A stretch of DNA of 64,000 bases from Bradyrhizobium erythrophlei (GCF_900129425.1 NZ_LT670817.1:248001-312000); one strand, 5' to 3'; shown: positions 33,109-42,810, counted from the stretch's first letter. The notes: generated from the letters alone by a model not told the origin. Translations and numbers: made by a program.

Positions 33109-33222
33109 CTGATGCTGATATTCCCTCGCGCCCTTTCCGTCAAGGCGGTCATCGGATAACCGGTAAAAGTCCGTATTTTCAGCGTCTGGATGGGCTAACG
33201 AAGTCATCCCGAGGACCCCATT

Positions 33223-34329
33223 GTGTCGTTCACGCTTCAACCCGACGCCAACGGTATTTTGCCCGACCGCATGATCGCGGCGATGGCGGATGCCGGCCTG
33301 ATTTTGCCCGCCTATCCCTTTGTCGAAAGCCAGATCCAGCCGGCCAGCCTCGATTTGCGTCTCGGCGATGTCGCCTATCGGGTGCGCGCGAGCTTTTTGC
33401 CGGGGCCGGGCGCGACGGTGGCGGAGCGGATCGATGAATTGAAGCTGCACGAAATCGATCTGACCGACGGCGCGGTGCTGGAGACCAACTGCGTCTACAT
33501 CGTGCCGCTGCTGGAGAGTCTCGCATTGCCGCCGGAAATCGTCGCCGCCGCCAATCCGAAAAGCTCGACCGGACGGCTCGACGTGTTCACCCGTGTGATC
33601 GCGGACGGCACCCGGCGGTTCGACATGATCGGCGCGGGTTATCATGGCCCGCTCTATGCCGAGATCAGCCCGAAGACGTTCCCGGTGCTGCTGCGCGAGG
33701 GATCGCGACTGTCGCAGGTCCGCTTTCGCACCGGCGATGCCATCCTCAACGCCGACGAACTCGACGCGCTGCACGATCTGGAGCGGCTGGTCGATGCCGA
33801 CGACGCCGATCTCGTCAACGGCGTGGCGCTCAGCGTCGATCTGTCCGGCGAGAATGCCAGTGGTTTCGTCGGCTACCGCGCCAAGCGCCATACCGGCGTG
33901 GTCGATATCGACCGCCGCGGCGGCTATGCCATCGGCGAATTCTGGGAACCGATATCGGCGCGGCCCGATGGCAGCCTCATTCTCGATCCCGGCGAGTTTT
34001 ATATTCTCGCCTCGAAAGAGGCCGTTCAGGTGCCGCCGGACTACGCCGCCGAGATGGTGCCGTTCGATCCCCTGGTCGGCGAATTCCGCGTGCATTATGC
34101 CGGGTTCTTCGATCCAGGCTTCGGCTATGCCGGCGCCGGCGGGCAAGGCTCGCGCGCGGTGCTGGAGGTACGCTCGCGCGAAGTCCCGTTCATCCTGGAG
34201 CACGGCCAGATCGTCGGCCGGCTGGTGTACGAGAAAATGCTGGCGCGGCCCGACGCCATGTACGGCCAGCGCATCGGCTCCAACTATCAGGCGCAGGGCC
34301 TCAAGCTGAGCAAGCATTTTCGGGCGTAG
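33223..34329 (+). CDS. dcd: 2'-deoxycytidine 5'-triphosphate deaminase (long form)
   Basis: The 368-residue protein is about twice the length of E. coli Dcd. The N-terminal half has 'QIQPASLDLRLGDVAYRVRASFLPG' and 'ANPKSSTGRLDVFTRVI'; the C-terminal half is a second trimeric dUTPase-like fold with 'EMVPFDPLVGEFRVHYAGFFDPGFG'. This two-domain form is typical of alphaproteobacteria. It converts dCTP to dUTP for dTTP synthesis. It is divergent from metZ. Confidence 0.85.
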   Translation: MSFTLQPDANGILPDRMIAAMADAGLILPAYPFVESQIQPASLDLRLGDVAYRVRASFLPGPGATVAERIDELKLHEIDLTDGAVLETNCVYIVPLLESLALPPEIVAAANPKSSTGRLDVFTRVIADGTRRFDMIGAGYHGPLYAEISPKTFPVLLREGSRLSQVRFRTGDAILNADELDALHDLERLVDADDADLVNGVALSVDLSGENASGFVGYRAKRHTGVVDIDRRGGYAIGEFWEPISARPDGSLILDPGEFYILASKEAVQVPPDYAAEMVPFDPLVGEFRVHYAGFFDPGFGYAGAGGQGSRAVLEVRSREVPFILEHGQIVGRLVYEKMLARPDAMYGQRIGSNYQAQGLKLSKHFRA

Positions 34330-34337
34330 CTTTGGCC

Positions 34338-34473
34338 CCTCATCCTGAGGAGCATCGCGAGGCGATGCGTCTCGAAGGATGGCGGCATCGGGACTGGATG
34401 GTTCGAGACGCGCCAACGGGTCCGCGCGAAGCGCAGCCCGATGATAAACTCCGACGCGCTCCTCACCATGAGG
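34338..34473. repeat. intergenic palindromic repeat (CTCATCCTGAGGAGC type)
   Basis: The CCTCATCCTGAGGAGC arm and the GCTCCTCACCATGAGG arm flank about 100 bp that include 'GGTTCGAGACGCGC'. It is a common intergenic repeat type of this bacterial group, located between dcd and the next gene. No gene is seen from 34330 to 34549. Confidence 0.6.
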
Positions 34474-34549
34474 ATCGAGTGCTCGCCTCGCCGCTTGCCG
34501 ACGACGGCCTCCTGCGCCACGGTGACCAAAACAGAAACTGGGAGCGAGC

Positions 34550-35605
34550 ATGACGACGGCGCAAAACGGCAGCGCGGACCAAGCAAAATGGCTGCGATGG
34601 CGCAGTGTCGCCGATCTCTATCATGCCTATTTTACAGGGCTCATCCTCACGGTGGTGACACGTCGCGGGACGCCGGATGCCGCGGAATTCGTGTTCCGGG
34701 TGTTCCGCCGTCAGCAGCAGGAACGCTTCCTGCCGGGCCTTGAGAAACTCGGCCTCAGCCACCTGCCGCCGGCGGTGGCGGCGGCGCAATATCATTATCT
34801 GTCTAACTGGATCGGCGGCGTGTCGGTCGAATACATGTACGAGTCCGATCGCAAGGCCTGGATCCGTTATCCGCCGCCGCGCTGGATATGGAAGGGTACC
34901 GCGATCTGCGGCGTGCCCGGCGAAGTGTCGCGCGCGATGCTGCGGGGATGGCACGCCAACAACGGCGTTTCGCTGGGCAATCCCAACCTCGGCTTCGTCT
35001 GTACCAAGCAGAGCGTCGACGGGCAGGACGGCCTTGAAGGCTACTATTGCGAATACGACCACGCGCTCGAGACCGATCAGCGCCTGGTGTTCGCGCGCCA
35101 TCTCGAAGCCCCTATGTTCGATCCTGCAAATGCACCGGCTTTGCCGGTCGCGAGCTGGCCAAAGCCGCGGCTCGAAAAGGCCTATCGCAATTACGCGATG
35201 GAATATGTGCGGACCGCGGCACCGGTCCTGGTGCAATTGTTCGGCCCCGAAGATGCCGGCTACCTGCTGCACATGACCGGCAAGTTGATCGGCATGCAGT
35301 TCTTCGACGAGGTCGCGCGCGGCTTCGGCCTGGGCCACGGAACGGCCAAAGACTTCGCTGCATTCCTGCGCGCCTTGTTGCAGGCGCAGGACGACGACGT
35401 GGATGGCGACGATGACGATAGCGGCCACGAAATCAGGCAGACGACCTGGAGACTGATGGCCGATGTCGGGGATTGTCACCCGGCCTGCGCCAGGGTCCTG
35501 GAAGGACTGTTTGAAGGGCTCGCGGCCGGCTGCGGCCGCCACATCGCTGTGCGCATGACGCCCGCGTTGGGCGGTGCTCCGCCGTTCGTCTGGTCGATCG
35601 GGTAG
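34550..35605 (+). CDS. conserved hypothetical protein (351 aa)
   Basis: A soluble protein with many aromatic residues; a distinctive part is 'GYYCEYDHALETDQRLVF' and a long acidic patch (DDDVDGDDDD) near residue 285. There is no signal peptide or membrane helix. I cannot assign a family. A GGGAGCG site lies before the ATG. It sits between dcd and a MATE exporter and is probably a single gene. Confidence 0.7.
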   Translation: MTTAQNGSADQAKWLRWRSVADLYHAYFTGLILTVVTRRGTPDAAEFVFRVFRRQQQERFLPGLEKLGLSHLPPAVAAAQYHYLSNWIGGVSVEYMYESDRKAWIRYPPPRWIWKGTAICGVPGEVSRAMLRGWHANNGVSLGNPNLGFVCTKQSVDGQDGLEGYYCEYDHALETDQRLVFARHLEAPMFDPANAPALPVASWPKPRLEKAYRNYAMEYVRTAAPVLVQLFGPEDAGYLLHMTGKLIGMQFFDEVARGFGLGHGTAKDFAAFLRALLQAQDDDVDGDDDDSGHEIRQTTWRLMADVGDCHPACARVLEGLFEGLAAGCGRHIAVRMTPALGGAPPFVWSIG

Positions 35606-35736
35606 CGGAAAACCCGGTTACCTTCATCTGCAATCCCGCACAGGGCCATTGCGCCCGATGCACGGGGAAGCGGACACGATCGTGCTAGGACACATTGCGG
35701 CGCGGCAATCAGATCGGGCCAAGGGAGAGAACCACG

Positions 35737-37179
35737 TTGCCCGATATCGCCGTCCCCGAAATACCTGTCGACGAACAGGAGCGTCCGCTTCCGACGCCTG
35801 ACGCGCCGGCGAGAAACGCGCTGGTCGACGGTCCGATCCTGCGTACGCTGCTGTGGCTGGCGTGGCCGAACGTGATCGCGCTCAGCGCCGGCACCTGCGT
35901 GGTGATCGCCGAGACCTCCTATATCGGCCGGCTCGGTGTCGAGTCGCTGGCCGCGATGGCGCTGGTGTTTCCGTTCGTGATCCTGACCATGACGATGTCG
36001 GGCGGCGCGATGGGCGGCGGCGTGTCGTCGGCGATCGCGCGAGCGCTCGGCGCCGGCGACAGGGAGCGGGCCAGCGCGCTGGCGGTCCACGCGCTGATGA
36101 TCGGTGGTTGCTTCGGGCTCACGATCACGCTGATCATGCTGGCCTTCGGCCAGGCGCTTCTGGAATTGCTCGGCAGCCGCGGCAACGTGCTGGCGCTCGC
36201 GACCGGCTACGCCCAGATTTTCTTCGGCGGCGCGGTGCTGCCATGGCTGATGAACACGCTTGGCGCCATCCTGCGCGGCACCGGCAACATGAAGCTGCCG
36301 TCGCTCATCATTCTCAACTCCGCCGTCTGTCAGATCGTGCTCGGCGGTATCCTCGGGCTGGGGCTCGGGCCGGTACCGCAATTCGGCATGCGCGGCGTGG
36401 CGGCGGGTCCGCTGACCGCTTATTCGATCGGCGGCGCGATCATGGCATGGTACATTTTTTCCGGCCGGGCGCGGGTCACGCCGGTGATCCGGGGACTTCG
36501 AATCCGGCGCGGCATGTTCTTCGACATTCTGAAAGTCGGTGCCGTGTCCTGTTTCTCGCCGCTGCAGTCGGTACTGACGATTACCATCCTCACCCACATG
36601 CTCGCGCAATTCGGAACCCAAGTCCTGGCCGGATACGGTATCGGCGCCCGGCTGGAATTCATGCTGACCTCGATCGCTTTCGCGGTCGGAATTGCGTCGG
36701 TGCCGATGGTCGGAATGGCGATCGGCGCGGAGCGCGTGGCGCGCGCGCGACGCATTGCGCTGATCGCAGGCTGCGTGTCGTTCGTCTCGGTCGGCCTCGT
36801 CGGCAGCGTGATTGCGATCTTCCCCGACCTCTGGGTGGATATTTTCACGCATGATCGCGGCGTGCGTGCCGCCAGCCGGCAGTATTTGTCGATCGCCGCG
36901 CCGATGTACGCGTTCCTGGGGCTGTCAATCTCGATGTATTTTTCCTCGCAAGGTGCTGCGAAAGTCCTGGGACCGGTGCTCGCGCAAACCGTTCGGCTGT
37001 TGTTCGTGGCTGGCGGCGGCTGGTGGCTGTCGATGAACGACGCGACCGCCGCGAAATTCTTCGCGCTGGCCGCAGCTTCGATGGCGGTGCTCGGCGTGTT
37101 GTCGGTCGCCAGCGTGGTTCTGACCCGCTGGGGACCGCGCCGCGGCGCCGTTGCGGAAGTCCGCCCAGCGTTGTCCTGA
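35737..37179 (+). CDS. MATE family efflux transporter
   Basis: The product has 480 residues if it starts at TTG 35737 (GGGAGAG upstream); TTG 35695 is an alternative, as no ATG is suitably placed. Twelve hydrophobic helices occur in two halves, with MATE features such as 'WLAWPNVIALSAG', 'FGGAVLPWLMNTLGAILRGTGNMKLPSL' and 'GYGIGARLEFM'. It exports drugs or metabolites with Na+ or H+; the substrate is unknown. Confidence 0.85.
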   Translation: MPDIAVPEIPVDEQERPLPTPDAPARNALVDGPILRTLLWLAWPNVIALSAGTCVVIAETSYIGRLGVESLAAMALVFPFVILTMTMSGGAMGGGVSSAIARALGAGDRERASALAVHALMIGGCFGLTITLIMLAFGQALLELLGSRGNVLALATGYAQIFFGGAVLPWLMNTLGAILRGTGNMKLPSLIILNSAVCQIVLGGILGLGLGPVPQFGMRGVAAGPLTAYSIGGAIMAWYIFSGRARVTPVIRGLRIRRGMFFDILKVGAVSCFSPLQSVLTITILTHMLAQFGTQVLAGYGIGARLEFMLTSIAFAVGIASVPMVGMAIGAERVARARRIALIAGCVSFVSVGLVGSVIAIFPDLWVDIFTHDRGVRAASRQYLSIAAPMYAFLGLSISMYFSSQGAAKVLGPVLAQTVRLLFVAGGGWWLSMNDATAAKFFALAAASMAVLGVLSVASVVLTRWGPRRGAVAEVRPALS

Positions 37180-37212
37180 CCGGGCGATCAGCGCCGCCGG
37201 CTGCTGATAGCG

Positions 37213-37614
37213 TTATGCGGCGTGACGCCCCAGCGCTTTCTGCATCGCCAGCGCCGCCTGCTCCATCTGGGCGTCGATATAGGCCGCGATTGCGTGGGGC
37301 AACACGTCGACGATCCAGATCAGCCGTGTGCGCCTGTCGCCATCGGCGGTCACCTGCACCGATGCGTTGTAATGTTTCACCCGCTCGCTGACCACGGCAT
37401 ACACCAGTCGCCGCCGAGGCTCGTCGCAATCGACCAGCAGTTCGCGCGCCACCGTGCCGTTGGCGAAGGTCACGATCCGCGCCTCACCGTCGATCCGCGC
37501 CTCGCGCACGAATCCCGGCGCCAGCCGTTGATGCACCGCGCCGAAATCGCGCACCGCGGCCCAGACGTCGTCGGGGTGGGCCTCGAGGAGGATGTCCTTG
37601 TGGATGGAAGCCAT
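37213..37614 (-). CDS. SRPBCC family (polyketide cyclase-like) protein
   Basis: The product has 133 residues from ATG 37614. It begins 'ILLEAHPDDVWAAVRDFGAVHQRLAPGFV', the typical first strand and helix of START-like SRPBCC proteins, and ends with a long helix. Such proteins bind hydrophobic ligands; the ligand is unknown. Longer upstream frames run into an intergenic repeat. Confidence 0.75.
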   Translation of the reverse strand: MASIHKDILLEAHPDDVWAAVRDFGAVHQRLAPGFVREARIDGEARIVTFANGTVARELLVDCDEPRRRLVYAVVSERVKHYNASVQVTADGDRRTRLIWIVDVLPHAIAAYIDAQMEQAALAMQKALGRHAA

Positions 37615-37640
37615 GATGATGATCTCTCTTGCTGGGCCGT

Positions 37641-37760
37641 CATTGCGAGGAGCGGTAGCGACGAAGCAATCCATTCCAGCCCGCGTCGGTGCACGTTGGA
37701 TTGCTTCGCGGAGCCTGTCATCGGGCGCGCTTTCGCGCGACCCGTTGGCTCGCAATGATG
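37641..37760. repeat. intergenic inverted repeat (GTCATTGCGAGGAGC type)
   Basis: It starts with CGTCATTGCGAGGAGC and GAAGCAATCCA and ends with the complementary TGGATTGCTTCG and CTCGCAATGATG. It is the same family as 22541-22626. Confidence 0.7.
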
Positions 37761-37784
37761 GTGGTCAGAGCGGAGCGCTGGTAC

Positions 37785-38144
37785 CTAAGTGCAAACCGCC
37801 TCGACATTGTTGCCGTCGGGATCGATCAGGAACGCGGCGAAATAGCTCGGGCTGTAGTCGGCGCGCGGGCCGGCGGCGCCGTTGTCGCGGCCTCCGGCCT
37901 CCAATCCGGCGCTGTGAAATTTCCGGATCGCGGCATGGTCGGGCGCGCGGAAGGCGATATGGGCACCGGCGCCGGCCGGCCCGTTGTGCAGATAAAGCCA
38001 CAGCGCCGGCTCGCCCTTGGGGCCGAAACTCGCACCGGTCTCATCGCGCGAGTACAGGACGTATCCAAGTGGCGCCAATGCGGCCGTATAGAAACCTACG
38101 CTGGCGTCGAGATTCCTGACTTTCAATCCGATGTGGTCGTACAT
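37785..38144 (-). CDS. VOC family (glyoxalase-like) protein
   Basis: The 119-residue vicinal-oxygen-chelate fold protein has 'DHIGLKVRNLDASVGFYTAALAPLGY' at the N-terminus, 'HIAFRAPDHAAIRKFH' in the middle and 'YFAAFLIDPDGNNVEAVCT' at the end. His5 and the terminal Glu fit the metal ligands. It could be a dioxygenase, a lyase or a resistance protein. Confidence 0.85.
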   Translation of the reverse strand: MYDHIGLKVRNLDASVGFYTAALAPLGYVLYSRDETGASFGPKGEPALWLYLHNGPAGAGAHIAFRAPDHAAIRKFHSAGLEAGGRDNGAAGPRADYSPSYFAAFLIDPDGNNVEAVCT

Positions 38145-38199
38145 GGGTGATCTCCTGATCGAGGCGCGTGTGAGAGGCGCGGTACGGAGATGATCCTAG

Positions 38200-39039
38200 T
38201 CAGTGCAGGACGAGGCGTTCTTGGAAAATCTTGCGCATCCCGCGCGAGGCCTGTCGGAACCTGCGCGGCGAGACGCCGGCGGCGCGGCGGAAGGTGCGGA
38301 CGAAGTTGGAGAGATCGGCGAAGCCGACATCATAGGCGACATCGGTGATGGACCGCTCCTCGTCGGCCAACAGCCGCGACGCATGGCGCAGCCGCGAGCG
38401 CACCAGGTATTGGTGCGGGGTGACGCCGAGCACGCCCGAGAACAGCCGCAGGAAATGGAACGGGCTGATGCCGGCTTGGCCGGCGGCGCGTTCCAGATCG
38501 ATCTCGCCGCGCGAATGCGCATCGATCCACAGTGCGGTTTCCACCGCGCGGCGGCGATCCCGGCTGCTGGCCGGGGCGAGCCTCCTGGACCGCCCGGAAA
38601 CCACCTCGACAAACCGGCCGGCGAACAACTGCCCGACCTCGTCTAGCCCGATATCGCTGCGGCCGTCGGCCGCGGCCTGCGCAAGCTCGCCGAGCACCAT
38701 CAGTTCCGGCAGCGGCGGCGTGGCGCCGATCTGCCAGATGTCCGCAGCGTCGCCGAGCGCCTCCACCAGTTTCGGCCCCAAGAAAAACGATAGACACTCG
38801 TCGCCGCAGACATGGTCGTGGGTGCAGACATATTCGTCGCCGGGATGGCCGACCAGGACCGATCCCGCCACCAGGTCAAACGATCGCCCGCGGCTCTCGC
38901 AGCCGAAGCTGCCCTTGCGCACATAGGAGATTGAGTGGCAGCGATGCTGTTCGACGAACGGCGCGTCGCCCGGTTGGGCGCTGCAGCGAAAGTCGGACAC
39001 GGTAATGGATTGGCGTTGCAGCAGGGTGGTAGCTGACAT
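38200..39039 (-). CDS. AraC family transcriptional regulator
   Basis: The 279-residue protein has an N-terminal cupin-like sensor part with several Cys ('YVCTHDHVCGDECLSF') and a C-terminal pair of helix-turn-helices: 'AAGQAGISPFHFLRLFSGVLGVTPHQYLVRSRL' region and 'VGFADLSNFVRTFRRAAGVSPRRFR'. It is oriented with ogt upstream and the VOC gene downstream on the same strand. The effector is unknown; the Cys cluster could sense oxidants or metals. Confidence 0.88.
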   Translation of the reverse strand: MSATTLLQRQSITVSDFRCSAQPGDAPFVEQHRCHSISYVRKGSFGCESRGRSFDLVAGSVLVGHPGDEYVCTHDHVCGDECLSFFLGPKLVEALGDAADIWQIGATPPLPELMVLGELAQAAADGRSDIGLDEVGQLFAGRFVEVVSGRSRRLAPASSRDRRRAVETALWIDAHSRGEIDLERAAGQAGISPFHFLRLFSGVLGVTPHQYLVRSRLRHASRLLADEERSITDVAYDVGFADLSNFVRTFRRAAGVSPRRFRQASRGMRKIFQERLVLH

Positions 39040-39048
39040 GCCGCGATT

Positions 39049-39627
39049 TTAGCCCTGCGGGCGCGGCGGAGCAACCGGAAGCAGTACGTCGAACAGGGTC
39101 TTGCTGCTGGTCGAACCCGCGACCTCGAGCGACAGCAGCCGGCGCTTGGAGATGGTGCCGCCGTTCGGGGAAATCCGGTCGGCATAGCTGCCGGCTTCGA
39201 GAACGCGATGGCAGGGAACGATGATCATGAAGGGATTGCGGGAAATTGCCTGCGCCACCGAGTGCGCGGCGCCGGAAGCCCTCAGGCTGGCGGCAACCTC
39301 GCCATAGGTCCGGGTCTCGCCGCGCGGAATCGTCCGGGTGAACGCGTAAACGCGCGCATTGAAGGCGTGGATGCCGCTCATATCGAGCGTGACGTCGGAG
39401 AGATCGGAAGGCTGACCGCGCAGCAGCGTGACAATGCCCTCGATCGCGATTTCGACATTGAGCGGCGGACGGAGTTCGCGGGCGTTGGGATACTGGCGCA
39501 GCATTCGGCCGCGGGTTTCGATCTCGCGGGCTTCAGGCAGTTGGACGCCCACAATACCGAAATCGCCCCATGCGATGCCGCATCGGCCGATCCCCGTGTC
39601 GAATATGGTGTATCCACGCCCCGCCAT
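39049..39627 (-). CDS. ogt: methylated-DNA-protein cysteine methyltransferase
   Basis: The product has 192 residues from ATG 39627 (GTG 39639 is possible). The active site is PCHRV with acceptor Cys and there is an upstream helix-turn-helix region 'RTYGEVAASLRASGAAHSVAQAI'. It transfers alkyl groups from O6-alkylguanine to itself. It is 9 bp from the AraC gene, and both are likely cotranscribed. It is the last gene before the tRNA-Gly insertion site. Confidence 0.88.
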   Translation of the reverse strand: MAGRGYTIFDTGIGRCGIAWGDFGIVGVQLPEAREIETRGRMLRQYPNARELRPPLNVEIAIEGIVTLLRGQPSDLSDVTLDMSGIHAFNARVYAFTRTIPRGETRTYGEVAASLRASGAAHSVAQAISRNPFMIIVPCHRVLEAGSYADRISPNGGTISKRRLLSLEVAGSTSSKTLFDVLLPVAPPRPQG

Positions 39628-39780
39628 TACGCCAGCCACCCCAAAAGGATCATAGCACCGTCATAATCCGGCGCACCTGGAAAATTAAGGATTGGTTAAA
39701 GGCGGGGTGAGGGAGGGGGTACGTCGCCAACCCGCTTGGCGGGGCGCGCGGTCTCGGCTAATCAAGTGAGCCGAGCGATC

Positions 39781-39818
39781 GCGGGCGTAGTTCAATGGTA
39801 GAACGGCAGCTTCCCAAG
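39781..39818 (+). pseudogene. 5' half of tRNA-Gly(CCC), left attachment site
   Basis: It is identical to the first 38 bases of the intact tRNA at 57173, except T in place of C at position 19. Sequence diverges right after the anticodon loop (TTCCCAAG then ATTAAAA). It marks the left end of the integrated element and cannot form a tRNA. Confidence 0.85.
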
Positions 39819-39945
39819 ATTAAAACGGTCTTTTAAGCACGTTTCAAGTTAGGCCCGAAAACACTGAGGAAGTCACTGCTATTCGGGCACTTCCTGCCAT
39901 ATTGTCCCCTCCGAAAACCAATGTTTCCGGGCATAACTTTTGCCC

Positions 39946-39968
39946 AAGTTGGCAGGGATTTGGCAGGG
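39946..39968 (+). repeat. left copy of 23-bp end repeat
   Basis: The 23-bp sequence contains TTGGCAGGGAT twice with an 11-bp period. It ends 8 bp before the integrase ATG and is identical to 57104-57126 in the same orientation. It is probably an arm-type recombinase or directionality-factor site. Confidence 0.75.
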
Positions 39969-39976
39969 ATCGACAG

Positions 39977-41239
39977 ATGGCCACCATCACGCACAAACCT
40001 CGCGTTATCACCACGGAGCACATCGTCGCGTTGCGCGAGTTCGAAGAGCGCGGGCTCTTCCCGGATCGCACTGTCCAAGGGCTCTTCCTGCGGATCGGCG
40101 ACAAGTCTACATCGTGGCTTTACAAGAAATGGCAGCGGACCAAAGGGCGCCGCAAATCGGTTGAGCGCACGCTCGGACACTGGCCGGTGATGCAGCCGCC
40201 AGCGGCCCGCGCGGAGGCCCTGAAGGCCGCTGGCGAGTTCGCCGATGGTGCGGCCATCGTCAGCAAGGCCGACGCGGTGATCTTCTCGGCGGCCTTCGCT
40301 CGATATGTGGAATACCTCAACGCCAAGGCCGCCAAAAAGGGGAAGCCCGCCCGCTGGGCCTACAACGTCGAGAAGCTGGGTAAGATCATGCTCCCGGAAT
40401 GGGGCAGTTGGACGCTCGCCGATATGGCCAAGCGCCCCGACGCCGTCGCCGATTGGTATGACCGGCTGCACAAGACGACACCCGCCAGTGCTGGCCACTG
40501 TGGCAGGATCATTCGCGCGATCTATCGCCGTGAAGCCAAGAGGGACATCAATCTGCCCGCGCGGCTTCCGACATCGGCGATAGAATTTGATGGCTACAAG
40601 CCGTCGCAAGTCGCTCTAGACTTTGGCGACTATCCGGCATGGCGCGCGAAGTGGGATAAGATCGAAAGTCAGGTTGAACGCGGCTATCATCTGTTTTCGT
40701 TGCTCTCTGGAATGCGCCCGGGGGAAGTCGCGCGCATGACCGTCAACGATATCGATCTCTCCAAGAAAATGTTCGTGATCCGCAACTCGAAATCGGACCG
40801 CGATCTTCATATTCCAATCTCGCCGGAAATCGAGTACGCCATCAAGCTAGCAACCGGCGCCGAAGTGAAGCCGCACCATGAAGTCAAGGACAAGTCGCTT
40901 CTGTTTCCCGGATGCAAGCAAGTCAGTGCCCGCGCTGATCTGCCGATACGCGGCCAGAAGTTGCGGCACTCGTGGCGAGCGGTATGCGCCGATCTTGGCG
41001 TTGACGGGCTAATCAGCCATTTCCTTCTGGGCCATGCGCCGAAAGGGATCAGTCAAGAGTACATCCCAATCCTGATCCTCGCCAATGGGCCGGGCATGAA
41101 GACGGCTCAAGCCAAGATCAGCGCGCGGATATTCGAACTGCTAGGGCTCACACTCGGCAGCCATCACGACGCGCCGCTCGTGCCAGACGCACCGACAGCT
41201 AAGAAGAGCAAGGTCGCCGCTCCGGCCCGCATTGCTTGA
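39977..41239 (+). CDS. int: tyrosine recombinase (integrase)
   Basis: The product has 420 residues from ATG 39977. The catalytic set is R247 ('SGMRPGE'), K272, H331-x-x-R334 ('LRHSWR'), H353 ('LLGHAP') and nucleophile Y362. The N-terminal half is an arm-binding and SAM-like domain. It is immediately inside the left attachment site, facing into the element, with the 23-bp repeat just before its start. It is expected to integrate and, with a small helper, excise the element at tRNA-Gly. Confidence 0.92.
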   Translation: MATITHKPRVITTEHIVALREFEERGLFPDRTVQGLFLRIGDKSTSWLYKKWQRTKGRRKSVERTLGHWPVMQPPAARAEALKAAGEFADGAAIVSKADAVIFSAAFARYVEYLNAKAAKKGKPARWAYNVEKLGKIMLPEWGSWTLADMAKRPDAVADWYDRLHKTTPASAGHCGRIIRAIYRREAKRDINLPARLPTSAIEFDGYKPSQVALDFGDYPAWRAKWDKIESQVERGYHLFSLLSGMRPGEVARMTVNDIDLSKKMFVIRNSKSDRDLHIPISPEIEYAIKLATGAEVKPHHEVKDKSLLFPGCKQVSARADLPIRGQKLRHSWRAVCADLGVDGLISHFLLGHAPKGISQEYIPILILANGPGMKTAQAKISARIFELLGLTLGSHHDAPLVPDAPTAKKSKVAAPARIA

Positions 41240-41458
41240 GACGGGGCAGGCGAGGGGTTCCATTCCCCTAGGGAGCGCCGCCAGCTAGCGAAATCAATGG
41301 CTTATAAGACAGTTTAGCGGCATTAGCGGCAGTCCGGCCATCTTGTTGCGGTGAACGCCCCTCCACAAGTCATCGTGCAGAAGGGACTTCGCACCATCGC
41401 CGTTGATTGCGAGATATCTAGATCGGACTGTATCGCATTTCCGGTTGCCCCATCTGGT

Positions 41459-41788
41459 CTACTGCTTTGACGACTTGAGGCGGAGGTAGTGGCTAAGGGC
41501 TGCGTCCCGCAATTTCATTGACGGGTCTTTTGCACAGATCAGTGCAACCTCTGCCCAAATAGCTTCGGCATCCGCTTCATTCCCGACATCGTCACCCGCT
41601 TGGTCCATCGAAGACAGCCCAGACCAATATCCAAGTATCCAGATTTTCCCTTGGCTATCGTTACCTTTGGCTTGCCAGTGAGCGCAGCTACTCAAGCCGA
41701 TGCCGAAGTACGCCGAATAAGCGGGCGCGCCACTCCAAAGAATTGTCGCCAGCAGACAGCCAACTAAGCGCAGCATCACGGCGATCAT
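41459..41788 (-). CDS. secreted small hypothetical protein (109 aa)
   Basis: ATG 41788 gives a clear signal peptide (hydrophobic run ending 'APAYSA'). The mature part has two Cys and the pattern 'GYWSGLSSMD', similar in style to small periplasmic proteins of rhizobia. The start overlaps the stop of the upstream gene (ATGA). The function is unknown. Confidence 0.65.
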   Translation of the reverse strand: MIAVMLRLVGCLLATILWSGAPAYSAYFGIGLSSCAHWQAKGNDSQGKIWILGYWSGLSSMDQAGDDVGNEADAEAIWAEVALICAKDPSMKLRDAALSHYLRLKSSKQ

Positions 41789-42024
41789 CGGACAGGTCCG
41801 GATGGTCCGGTCGGACCCGTCATGGACGATCCGGCAACAACTTGCGATGCCGGAAGCCCTCGCGGTCCATGGTTGGCAGGCTCGTCGCCGGATGGGATTG
41901 GGGGCGAAGCGCAAAGCTCGCGATCATTGCAAAGCCGCAGCCCATCTTCCGACTGCAACATCGGCATGATGCTAGCCACCGCAGCGAGTGTCTGGATCAA
42001 TACTTTTTTCATATTCGTGTCCAT
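41785..42024 (-). CDS. small secreted hypothetical protein (79 aa)
   Basis: It begins with a signal-like stretch (KKVLIQTLAAVASIMPML) and ends in a Pro/Gly/Ser-rich tail. The stop overlaps the start of the next gene by 4 bp, which argues for translation. Starts at 42024 or 42012 are possible. The family is not recognised. Confidence 0.45.
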   Translation of the reverse strand: MDTNMKKVLIQTLAAVASIMPMLQSEDGLRLCNDRELCASPPIPSGDEPANHGPRGLPASQVVAGSSMTGPTGPSGPVR

Positions 42025-42261
42025 CGAATTTGGTCACTCGATTGTATCGATCAAGGGCAAAGATTTCGTTTATTGATCCTTCGGCGCAAGCTGATGACGG
42101 CCCTTGGGGGCACGTTCGCGTTGTCTGGAACAGCGCGGGGTTTTCATGACAAACATTTTCGAATTTTGGCCGCGCATCAAGCGCGGACAGGGGACTTTGT
42201 TCGCCCTTGGCATTTAATCGGAGCGGTCACTTGCTCAAGTGCGCGCAGCGCCCCAATTCAA

Positions 42262-42810
42262 TCAGATGCAGCGACCAAGCTCAGCCAATGCGCCGTCGAG
42301 AACTCCGGCCATTACGCGGTTCATCCGCGCAACGCGAGCCGCATTAGAGCCGGGAAGCGAGATGAGCTTCTTAGGACCGGGCGTATCGACGAGGGAGCCA
42401 CCCATTCGAATGCAGTGCTCGGCATAACGCTCTAGGACGCCGTACGCCGTCATGATTTGCGCCACTGCATCGTGACCAAGTAATCCTAGCTTTGGCAACA
42501 TCTCGGGCAGGATACGGATCGAGCTTATCATGTCTGGCATCTGAAAGTCGTTTTCAACTCCTCGCTCCAAATCATCAGCGTTTTCGATCAGGGTTTTTCT
42601 CGCGCCGGTTAGTTCCGCCTTCAATGCTATTGCGAGAGTTTGTGCCTCGATGCGCCTCAGACGGTCGTCCCTCCAACGGTTGAGAAACGCGTTGAACAAT
42701 GCGCCAATGATTATCGCGAGCAAGCCAAACGCCGCGCCCGTCAGCGAGCCGACGAAGCTCGAACTGCTTGCCGGAAGACCGCCAAGCCAAGTCCAAAATT
42801 CTACCCACAC
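42262..42810 (-). CDS. membrane-anchored helical protein (182 aa)
   Basis: One or two hydrophobic helices near residues 17-45 are followed by a long charged helix ('RWRDDRLRRIEAQTLAIALKAEL') and a helical C-terminal domain. The layout suggests an inner-membrane protein with a cytoplasmic coiled-coil domain. It is divergent from the interrupted gene at 42945. The family is not recognised. Confidence 0.65.
   Translation of the reverse strand: MWVEFWTWLGGLPASSSSFVGSLTGAAFGLLAIIIGALFNAFLNRWRDDRLRRIEAQTLAIALKAELTGARKTLIENADDLERGVENDFQMPDMISSIRILPEMLPKLGLLGHDAVAQIMTAYGVLERYAEHCIRMGGSLVDTPGPKKLISLPGSNAARVARMNRVMAGVLDGALAELGRCI

Noticed and set aside
39781..39854. Possible full tRNA at the left end of the element
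   Set aside because: Only the first 38 bases match; the 3' half of the anticodon stem, the T arm and the acceptor are absent.
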